Shown here in pieces: positions 13,701 through 25,700 of a stretch of 64,000 nt of DNA. The first letter of the stretch is position 1, and each line of letters begins with the position of its first letter. The notes beneath the pieces were generated by a model. The model ran no database searches and was not told the origin of the DNA. It was given only the letters and a program-made list of their open reading frames with translations. Source of the DNA: Ignelater luminosus (lineage: Eukaryota > Arthropoda > Insecta > Coleoptera > Elateridae); contig VTPC01091063.1 of NCBI GenBank assembly GCA_011009095.1, positions 130,326-194,325 on the forward strand, in the 5' to 3' direction. Both the position numbers and the translations under genes were made by a program.

Positions 13701-16700
13701 TGCAAGGCATTGTCGTTCTCTGTCTTCTATTTCAGGATTCTGTTGCATGAGTTAATGCTGATGAATGTATAGTTTCAACGAAAGAAATCATGACCGAATG
13801 CTTATTTTAGATATCTCCACGTGGCTGCCAGAGAAGATTTTCACGTTTGCCATAAACTTGTTATAGATTATTGTTATATTTTCAACCTCAGATCGACTGC
13901 GCCTTGATTCACCAAGCTATTTTGCAAGAAAGTACATAGCTTGTATTAGGAAATGCTTCGACTGCTAGTATGTTGTTATTTTTGGGAAAAGTCTGCAAAC
14001 TTTCTGTATTCTTCCAATATGGACGAGATATTTTTTTATTTTCTAATGACGTTTTCAGGCCTGCTGTAAAAAATTCCAAGTAAGATTCAAGAAGTGTTTA
14101 GCAAAACTAACATTGCGTACAACACAATGTTCTCATTTTTTTATTTAATCCCTCATTAAACATTGGTATTATTTGTAAAGGTGTTCTTCGATTTAGACTA
14201 GGGAATTGACTATACTTTTTCACTCCTATTGATACGAGGGTTGCTATTTATATTTCTGGCCTTGGCAACACTGACTGTTTCCAGGCGTCAGCTGACATTT
14301 CCGGTGTAAACTTTACATTGTTGAACATAACTTCAACCACAACATTTTGTCATTTGAGTGCGATTAGTGTTGTTTGCAGTTAATTGAAAAGTGCATTCCC
14401 TAAAAATGGAATTGACCCGTGAACACTTTCGTGCGATTATTTTTCATAACTTTCGACGTGGATTATCACGACAAGAGTGCATCAATGAACTTAATACATT
14501 ATATAGCGATGAAGCTCCATCCTACAGCACTGTAAAAAACTGGTATAATGAATTCAAACGTGGCCGATGTTCACTCCAGGACGAAATCCGTGAAGGCCGT
14601 CCAAAATCTGTTGTTGTGCCTGAAAACATCGATGCTGTGCGTGAACTGATTAAACAAGATCGTCATGTGACATACCGTGAGATTGAGGCATCTTTGGGCA
14701 TTAGTATGACTAGCATCAACAAGATATTACATGATCATTTGGCCGTAAAAAAAATTTGTTCCCGTTGGATCCCGCATAACCTGACCAACGCTCAAAAGAA
14801 GGCTCGCGTCGACTGGTGCATTGAAATGTTGAAAAAATTTGCGAAAGGTGCATCAAAGGCTGTGTATAACATCTGCACAGGTGACGAATCATGGATCTAC
14901 GCATATGACCCCGAAACAAAACAGCAATCAACTGTGTGGGTCTTTCAAGACGAGCCAAATCCAACAAAAGTTGTTCGCGGAAGAAGCACATCGAAGCAAA
15001 TGGTTGCCTGTTTCTTTGGCATTACCGGTCATGTGGCAACAGTGGCGTTAGAGCAACCTAAGACGGTCAACTCTGAATGGTACACAACCATTTGTTTGCC
15101 ATTGGAGAAATTCGGGAAACTTCAAAGAAGAGGCGAATCATTCTTCATCATGACAATGCAAGCTCTCACACCGCTGCTCAAACAATTGAATATTTAACCA
15201 GCCAGAAGGTCGAGTTGATGGGCCATCCACCATACAGCCCTGATTTGGCACCCAATGACTTCTTTTTATTCCCGTACATCAAAAACAAACTGCGTGGTCA
15301 ACGATTTTCAACACCAGAAGAAACCGTTTTTTGTTTCAAAACGCATATTTTGGAGCTGCCTCAAACAGAGTGGAAAAGTGCTTCGAAAATTGGTTCAAAC
15401 GCATGGAAAAGTGTATCAATCTTAATGGAGAATATTTTGAAAAACAATAAAACTAGTTTCGATCATAAATACTTGTTTTTTCATTGTTAGGCCAGAAATA
15501 TAGATAGCAACCCTCGTATATGGTTTGTCTAATCATTACCTGACATCTTGTAATACAGAAGACTTGTTATCCCACTTTTGCTGTTTTTATGCTCTTGGAT
15601 TACTTCCTCAATATTACAATCTTTACTATTTGTTGCAAACTGTTAGGAACACCCAGTATAACAAACGCAACTTAGATTTTAAATTTGTTTTAATTATCAA
15701 TAGGATAATTTCATTCTTTGTTAATTATGCTCTAATTTAGTTTTTTTAGCATTTTATTTGTAATTCAATCGTTCAAGCTAAACAAATGATTTCTAATCAG
15801 ATTTCCTTCAAGATGCTGAAATATCAAAGTCATTCTTTAATAGATAGATAGTAAATCACAGTAAGTTATTATAAAAAAATGAGAGTCTGCAAAAAATACC
15901 ATCACTTGTTTCAACTAATGTCTGTCTATTCTAACTATAGTTAGAAAAAAGCCACTGGCCGCCTGCAAGTTAATAAGTTGATAGAATTGCGGTTCGCAAA
16001 GGAATTAGTGGCGAGGAGTCAAGTTGTTTCTTTCTCTATTAATAATAGAGGAATAATTTGTGTACAGTCACTAAAACCACTTAATAAAAATTTGATTTTG
16101 AATTCTAACCTTGACTATAATAGCAATTCTAACAATCTTTCAAAACAATAATCATTAGCAATCCTATCATTTCGACTAATTTGGTATCCATTGATATGAT
16201 CAATTAACATGTATTGTTTTTTTCTTTCAAGGAATTACAAGTAAATAAATACTTGTACTTAAACAGAATATAATTTAGGTAAAAGTGCAGTATAATACCT
16301 ACACTTTCATGTTTGCATAACACCCAAATATTACATGTTATTGTATTAGATATCCTTGGTTTGATTATGAAGATTTATAAATTTAAAAAGGAACGTACAC
16401 ATTCCTGTTTCTACCTTTAAGAGATTTCGCGTTCGTCCAATTAACCCAAATAACTCGAGGACATATAAAAGCAAAAAAGCAGCAAACGAAATTCCTAGAA
16501 GCAAAATTCGTTAAATTACTTTAAACGAGCCAAATATACTCAAACCTGTTTACGCTCGCACACTTCTAAACAAAAGAATTGTTGCTCATGATAATGGCAA
16601 TTATTATTATGAGATGCATTTGTGAAGACGAGTAATAACGGTACGTATAATACGGCCTTCTGAATTGGTACGCGCTCCAATTTGTTTTCAGACAAGATAA

Positions 16701-19700
16701 CAGTTAATTCAATTACGGTATCTTTTCGAAGGGAAAATAGTGGAATTTTGTTAATTTTTTTTATGTATACCGTTCTTGTTCTTGCGTGTTTTTGTTCTCA
16801 AACTTGACACCTTTAATGATATTATAATTGTAAAGTGTGTTTATTGTGTGAATTTAGTACTTACTACATTTAATTACTAAAAGTGCTGACAACTTGTGAA
16901 ATTTAATTTCATAATAACGGTTACTATAACCTAAATATAAGGAAGATAAAATGGGTTACAACTCAACTTTCCTTTTTTTAATATTCTATCACAATATAGC
17001 AAGCTTTTGTCTTAATATTATCACAGAATATTCAGCTTGCACAAGCTGATATCAAATAACTATAGTAATTAAAAAAACCCAGGTTTAGGTTACATCTTGT
17101 TGAGTTCGAATGATAAATAGTTGAATAAAAATGCAATAAATGCTATGGAAAGTTTGCAAAGTGCTTAAGTTCTCACCTGAGAAGGAAATCTAAAACACAA
17201 CAGAGTTTGCTAAACAATTTGCGATATGCCTTTTTCTAGACAAACAAGTTAGTTTTATCACAAGCTTAGCTGTATTTACGGATAAAAATGAAGCAGTCTT
17301 GTAGCTTAAAGTAAAGTTGATTTATTAAATTTCTGAATAATCTTCATGATAATTAGATGGAATTAATCTGTTGCGTTCTACAACAAAGTGTTTTGTGTTT
17401 GTTTAACTTATTTTTACTAGTAAATTAATATTTTTGCAATTTTGGTAAATACCGTGTAGATCTTTTATATATACAGTGTGTCCGAAAAGTATGGAATATC
17501 CTATATATCTCAGTAAATATGCATTTTATGGAAAAATGTTTTTTATAAAAGTTGTTTAGTGTTTAGTTTTACATTACAGGGCAATACCAAATAACTGTTT
17601 TTTACAAAATCAAAAGCACAACGAATAATGCTTCAATTTTTTTAATAGGAAGGTATCTCTTTATTATATTCATTTGATAGAGAATGTTTTTCTCTTTTCA
17701 ATGATGTAAAACTCTGATACACTTGCATGAGTAAATTTTGATTAAAATGCAAAAAATTGTTTGAATAACGCTTAAAAGTTTATTCGGTCTTGTAAATTTT
17801 CAATATCATTTAGTCACATTGTGGTCGGTGTGATACACTTTTGTTTGTTGCAACAATTGAATGCGTCGTAGAAATGTCAATTAATAACCGAACTAAAGTG
17901 AAAAGTTATACGTTTAATTAATTTAGACATTTTGATTAACATGAGGACAACAGTTACAAAAAATAAGACTTGCCATGTATCATTTATCAGAAAGGCATCG
18001 CATCGCAACAGAAGGAGAACACAGGAAGAAGTTTACAATTTGTTTAATAACGAATACTATATTTCTCAGTCTACTGTAAGTAAACTAAGCCAACGTTTTG
18101 TTTGAATTGTACCATTAACAAGCAAAACGCGCGCTACTGGTCTTCGCTAAATTCTGGCTGGTATGTAGAAGGGCACCCCCAATATCAGTAGAAAGTCAAT
18201 GTCTGGACAGGAATTATTAGAACCCAAATTTTGGGACCTTTTTTTATAGAATATAATTTAACAGCGGACTCTTATCTAAATTTCTTAAGATTTGACTTAG
18301 GTCCTGCTTTAGCGGTTCTATTTCCTAATGAACTAGATCCAGATGTACCCCATAACAGAATATAGTTGCAACAAGACGGGGTTCCTCCTCATTTCGGAAT
18401 AGGATAGGCAGAAGAGGTGCAGTAGAATAGCCAGCTCGCTCGACATATTTAAGTCCACTTGATTTTTTTGTGGGGCCATCTCAAACGTAAGCTATATGTC
18501 GATATGTCGGAAGATATTGGAACTCTAAAAGACCGTATAAGAACAGAGATTAGAGCTATCACACCTGCACCCTTCAAAATGTAATAAACGAATCTAAAAG
18601 ACGACTTTATCATTGCGAAGCTGTGAATGATGTTTCAATTCGTAACAGATGAATATTGAAATAAACCTTCAAACAACTTTTTGCGTTTTAATCAAAATTT
18701 ACTTATGCAAATGTATCAGAGTTTTACATTATTGAAAAGAAAATAACATTCTCTATCCAGTGAGTACAATAAAGGGATACCTTCCCATTAAAAAAAATTG
18801 AAGCGTTATTCGTCGCGCTTTTGTTTTTTAAAAAATAATTATTTGATATTGGCCTGTAATGTAAAACTAAACACTAAACAACTTTTATAGGAAACATTTT
18901 TCTATAAAATGCATATTTACTGAAATATATAGGATATTCCATATTTTTCAGACACCCTGTATATATAGTTTATAAATAAGAAAATCTTAGTGCACTTAAA
19001 CACAATGACGCATATTTATAAAACGCCACATAAATCTGTTTGCTAACTGTGTCTATTACTACTTCTCTTATGTGTTATTACTTATCACTACAGTTTTCTT
19101 ATTTTCTTCTGAGTTGAGCAACTGATTTTTTCCCAAGGTGTAGGAGGAATTAAAAATTTGCGAACAAAAAAATCTGAAATAAAACATAAACGTTTTTAAT
19201 TGCTTGATTGCAATGCCTAAAGGGGTGAAGTGAAAAAACTAGTCTGACATTGTACTCCTGTAGTTCTTTCTATTGATCTTTACAGACAAATAACTCTCAG
19301 ACTCAATTCTCATTGTGTCTTCAAGAGAAACATACACATGAATATTTAACGACAATAAAGAAGTAATTTAGACACACAAAAATAGAAACTCTTATCTTCT
19401 GAAATGTCACCCCTTTGAAGATACTGCTCGTGTACATTGCACACCTTGCACACGTAGTTTGTGCGGCCCTAAGAATTTATTTGACATTTTTATAATGATA
19501 AAGGTTATTGGACACCTGTTATATTCCAGATCATTTTATGATACACATTGAAATAACTCAAACCGAGAAATTCAAGTCATCTAATTAAAATTGTTCTGCA
19601 CGAATCGTCTAATGAAGGAAAGTTGCCATTTTCAATTATTTGAATTTCAAATAATTTAACGAATGCGTACATTGCAAGAATTTTAATTTTGAATTAAACG

Positions 19701-22700
19701 ACAACATTATACCGTAATTTTCCAATTTTAAGGGAAAGAAAAAAATTTGCACTGATTGGCCGTACACCCATATGAACTTATTCGAGTGTTTTAGTAGCAT
19801 TCTCCATCCGCCAGTCAGACACTTTACCAGCATTATCTGGGTCATCAGTATTGTCTAGAAACATTTCGCAATCGTGCATTGTGCTAACTGGTCCTCGGTA
19901 CTATTCCGTGCGCCTTTCGGTATTCACTTTCCAACAGGCTCTTTATGATTACGGTTTCTTTATCATTCGACAAAGACTTTTGTACTTCATGCTTTTTCCT
20001 ACCACTTCAAACGGATGACCCCATACGCAATTTCTGCGGGCTCATCAGTTGTTGTGCAAACGGATGATAACTTTGGTTGGTGCTTTATCTTCATTTATCC
20101 ACTGATTCAACACTCAATCACCACCATTCGAGGAAGATGTAGGTATCTGGTCTGCAAGCTGCGTTCACCTTGGTCACCACTGCCTAGGAACGTGCGAAGA
20201 TCAGGTTGTCCACAACCGCAGAATCTAGCTACCGCGCTGATTAGGAGGTCAACGCTTTGTCCAGCCGTTCGACATTAGACTGCCGCAATTTTAAATTCGA
20301 CCAGACGTCGACATCCAACTAGTACTAGTTTTGTACCATCATTATCATCGTCGTCTCATTATGCAACATCAGGTCATTGCTGCACGTTCTTCTGCTTATG
20401 ATTTCCCGTCACTCTACTCGAATATTCACCAACTGAAGAGAACATTTCTTACAACAATCTGCCGCTTTTGGTGGTTTGTTAACGTTTATTCGCTTCGCAT
20501 CGCGCTTTGTCAATTCCATTGTGGTAGCTGTGCTTTACGTTTCCGCTGGACTTTCGTATCCCCGCCTACCGAGGATCAGATCAGTTGAGGTGTCATATTG
20601 TCAGGCTTGTCCAGAGAACTCAGTACCCCCGTAACCCTCTCGACAAGCCTGACAATACGACACCTCAACTGACCTGATCCGTTGTGGGTGGGGATATGAA
20701 AGTCGTACACCTACGTTTCAATATTACGAATCATGGGGTTGGATTGAGAGCCACTACCGTGCTGCGATTTTCTATGACTTTAAAGCTGATTTTTTTTTAA
20801 GAAGACTGTATGGAACGGTATTTAACGATGAAGCATCATGTGTTACATGTTCGGAAAATAATAACGAATCGTAGAGGCTACCCTTGGTATTGAATTCGCA
20901 TAGAATCCTTTAAGAAGAGTTAAATGTTAAAAGAAATATTTTACTTTGTGTTCCACACAAGTTAAACAAAACAGTAAAATCTCGATCGCGTGAGAATCAC
21001 TGAGACATTTCCAAAATTACAACAGGTCATAAAAGTATATTTTAAAAATGCAATGTCATATAGATTTTATTGAATTGGTATGACGTAACAAGTTATGTTC
21101 AATATACATATAAAAGAATTTACGTGGTCACCATTTTAGTTCAGAGAAAGAGATTGATATTGCCTTAAGAGAATTTTTTTACTTTATTTCAGAAAATGAA
21201 TAGCGTGATGCATTCCTTCTGTCGAAGATTGGCCTTCAGAAATACATCGATGTTGGAAAGAATTATGTTGAACGCTTTTAAGGCTTTATGCTTCTAGCTC
21301 GTATAGTTTTCCCATATCTCAGTAATATCAGGATGATCATATTTTTCTATAAGATTAAGAAAACGAAGAATTAGATAGCTAACTGGTTTTGAACCCATCA
21401 TCGTTTATACCTCTCTCATGAAGCTGCGATGACTTGATCTTTTAGTTTAGATTTGTAAATTTCTAAATCAAAAAGACTTTTCCTTCTAACGTTATTGCTT
21501 ACTTAAGTGACTACAACATCGACTTTTTTGTGGCTGCTAGTTCGGTTGTTACATAGTATTTTAGTGTAATGCGCACAGAAAGGTTTATGTTTAGCATATT
21601 TTGTGGTGAGCTATATGAAACAAGACATATCAGGCATTGCAATAAAAGGGATATTGTCCAGTATACAATTGCGTGGCAGTTTTTCGAATAAACTCAATCT
21701 TGTAGATCATCTTAATCAAAGAAGTTAATAATGGAAACCAAAGTGAATATTTGTCAAAGAACTGAAATATTTATTTTGTATTGAGAATAGCGTCACACTG
21801 GTAGTGAATGGGTGACGTCTGGCAAACATATTCGACGCTGCCAGAATTGTTCTTTAGTAAATCAATCTTTTCAAGATTTTAGATCTACGACATAAACTAC
21901 CATACCTGACTTACCTGCAACTTGAGAACTTCTGTCTAGTCAAAAGAAAGCTTGGTAACTTATCGAATCTTACCTGACCTTTTTGATGGAGTTAATGGAT
22001 TTCAAATGCAAACCATATTGATTTCGAACTTTCTACTTATTAGATCATGATTTGCTTCGATAGACTTCAATTTTTGTTGATGTAATTATGTGATCAGTAA
22101 TTATCTTTATAATATCGGTTTGCTAATTTTATTTCAATTTTACTCTAAAACTTTAACTGGTTTTGCTCTAGAAAATTTCAATATTGGTCGATTAAAATTC
22201 ATTATTGGATAAAGATTTTTATTTGTTATTCGAGCAATTTATCAGATTTAATAAACTTAAAAAGATATAAATCTTTTCTGTCACTTCCATGCAATTTAAT
22301 AATTATGCACAATCATTTAATCAGGAAGTACATTATCTATACTAATTTATAAAGAAAATTAGTTTAGCGTTATTGTTGTGCAATGATTAATGGAACAAAA
22401 TTTCATTGTTATCGAAATATAGAATTATTGTATAATAAACACGAATTATTTATGAGTTTCCTAGTAGAATATAATTAGCAGGTGAATTGAAATTAGAAAG
22501 CCGAGTAGTTTACAGTAGATACATATGAATGTAAGTAAGTAGGAAGCAAGTGGTAACAATCACAGCAATCACCTTCTGTATGGAATGCTGCATCTCTTTT
22601 GGGGCTAATTATATACACAGTAGGCATATTTTATTAAGTAGTTTGTACATGTATACAGGGTGTTCTTACATAAGGATTTTTTGTAGTCGTACTTAAATAT

Positions 22701-25700
22701 TATTGTTTGTTTACAGATTACATGGATCTTACGAAGCTTTAAAATACGGAACACTATTGGATGGTTTAGCGGATCTTACGGGTGGTATAACGGAAAGTAT
22801 ACCTATCAAACAGGATGCTGCAGTCTGTGCTAGATTATTACATAAATTTTTGGAAATGACCACGATTATAACATGCTCAGTTCAACCACCGAATTTCCAG
22901 TTACGTTCACATGTTGAAAAATTACCTAACGGCATACAAATAGGAACAAATTATAGATTGTATGCCGTAGAAAGGGTAAGTTGGAGGAGTGATTTATGAT
23001 TTTTTATTTCTTTGCTATACCAGTTTTTATTTCGAAAGATTTATGTAAAGTAAGCTTTTACAAGACAGTTTATAGGTTAAATTGAGACTTATAAATAATT
23101 ACTAAAAATCTCAGTATCAATTTAATTCAATAAACCTGTCGTTTTATGAAAGAAATCTGTAATATTGTTTGTTAAGCATTACATTATGCATGACTGCACG
23201 ACATGCCTTCACGCAAACAAAAATGTTCATAGCCTACTTGAGCACGGTTTTTCTTTAATACATAATACATATCTATTTGTTACACCATATAATGTCACAT
23301 TTTTTGTTTTCATGCTTGCCTTATATTATGTGTGTTAACGTAATCCATTTAATTCATTAACTTTCGATACATGTTGAATTTACCTTTACGTCATTTGTTC
23401 TTGGTCTTATTCTTTTCTATTTATCTTATTCCTTATTTCAGTATATTCAAATTGAAGTTAGTCTTACTGTCTCTCATTTGTTTTTTAAACCTTCTTGAGG
23501 TTTTCTTACTGTTGTCATCATCGTAAATGTTGTTAGTTTTTATTTAGAAAAAATGCGGTGGCGCAATTATATTGAACGAATCTCTTACGTAATACTCATA
23601 TTCGAGATTTATCAGAAGATAATTAACTTTGCTGGAAGAGTTCTTTTCGTGGAGAATATTATTTTTCCTTAATTCGGCTTTGTCTAAGTCCAAGCAAATT
23701 CAGTAGGCTTTTGTTTATTTTTCTAATAGCATACAAGTACAGAACTTTGCAATTAAGATCCTGGAAACTTAGCTGTATCATTGAGAAGCATATATTATAA
23801 GCAAACAGAATAGGTTTTGCTCTATTGTCGTAAGCGTAATTTGACTAAACTCGACTTAATTCTTCTCTATGGGTTCTATAAGTATCAGGTCAAGTAACTC
23901 TAAGCTCATTGGAAGAAGAAGAAGAAGAAGAAGAAGAAACTCAATACTTTAAAAATATCTTTTAAATTGCTCTAAACGTCTTCTTTCGAGGCAAGAGAAA
24001 AATAAAAGTAAAAAAGCTTTGTATCACTGTACACCGATTGTACATTGTAAATTTGGAACTTAGCCTTTAATATTTCCCAAATGATTTTTGGAATTATCTT
24101 TCTATACGAATTTTGTAAGATACTGGGGAACTATAGTAACGACACCAGAACTCTATGGCCAATAGATTTTTATTATTTTTGAAATATATTTAATGACATG
24201 AAAACACGATCACTTAAGAAATGGGAGAATCTTTTGTTGATGTTTCTAAAACTTCTTGTTTTTCAGGATATAAACTTTATTATTTTTTTGTCATTTTTGA
24301 ATAAATATTTGGTAGTAACGTCTGACGTAACAAATCTGAAATAATGCCAAGAGTGAGAACATGAGGTGTGTCGTCGATAAGATGGTTATCAGAAACATTC
24401 AGTGTGAAAATCAGAGAACGAGGTTGTTGATCACATAAGCTCTAAGTCTTTTTGGGAGACATCGACCATAGAGTAACAATGAGATCGATTTATCAAGATT
24501 GTCTCATTTGACGCACATGCATATTGCATACTACAAACATGCGGAATCTAATAAGAAAGTAATGAAATCAAATTGCACTTTCTGTTTGAATTTTGATTTT
24601 GGGCTTACGATGATCGTAGAAGAGTTAAATAGCGCCGACGACTAAAACTTTGCTGTTGAATATGAACAGGTCTTTACTAGAGACATTATAATTTAGGACA
24701 GTGATTCTCAACCACTGTGCCGCGGCACTTTAGTGCACCGCGAGATTTTCGAAATGTGCCGCCACTACGAATACCCATACATAAGCGACATCAGACAGGT
24801 AGTTCGATTGGTTCTACCTTCGTAGCGGAGACTGACTGAACCAATGCGCATGACTATTACAGTTCTGGACTGGTTGTAGATTTAACCCAAACAAAGCTAT
24901 ATACTAGTTCAGTAAAAATTTTTTAAATCTATTTTATCGTTAGTGTGCCGCTAAATTTTTAAATTATTAAAAGTGTACCGTAACGAAAAAAAAGGTTGAG
25001 AATCACTGGTTTGGGATATGTTCCAATCGAATTTTGGTCACATGTGACAGCTATTACTTTCGATCATCTCCATAACATTATTGTTGGCTTCCTTTTTTGG
25101 TCTGTCTGATTTAACAATTTATCTCCTTCTGAATATGCCTGAGATAGGGTTAACAGAAATCTAGATCAACTACTTAATTCTAAAATGTAAATACAGGAAT
25201 TTCGTGTAGTTGTTCAAAAAGCTTGAGATTGCTGTGAACTGGTACAAGTTGTACTGCAGTTGCTATGTAATATCTTTAAAAATATGTAAAGGTTGTACAA
25301 GGCAAAGCGCAACCTTGGGCAACCTACAGGTGATTCATTGGAGCATGAGTTGTTATTTGAAAAAGATTTGCTCTGAACTGATAAAAGTTGTACTGTAGTT
25401 CCTATTTGATTTCTGATCTTGGGCTATCACTGGTGGCCTGTGAGTAGGCATTTTCTATGTGTTTAACGCTCTTAAGAAGTCTAAACAATGACAGAACTTG
25501 ATCCTGCATTACTGTAGATGGCCCACGAGAAGGCGTAGCCCCACCCGTGTTTGTGAATATTTTTTGAGAAGCCTGATGGATGACGGGACAAACAAAAGTT
25601 TTCAAACAAAAGGGACTCTAATTGGAGTGTTTGTTCTTAACACTCTTAAGAAGAGAATGAAGATCAAAACCTGACCCTGTGTTACCGCGTGTGGCCCGTA

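Larger units (their letters stand above)
4769..14234. other. CalpC: Calpain giant intron, first part
   Basis: This is the first 9.5 kb of a 17.9-kb intron, AT-rich and without a recognised exon. It holds a tandem direct duplication (6068-6636), a 25-bp tandem duplication (7276-7325), an AATT microsatellite near 7502-7522 and a solitary transposon end (CACCCTGTATA) near 9102. Two open stretches, 11515-11730 (71 codons, N-terminal half hydrophobic) and 11926-12225 (about 99 codons), lack recognisable domains and were not called as genes. Confidence 0.6.

Noticed and set aside
20015-20588. Two + strand open stretches of 85-87 codons
   Set aside because: They lie in a GC-richer repeat-like block leading into the hairpin; the sequences look random and end in the inverted repeat.
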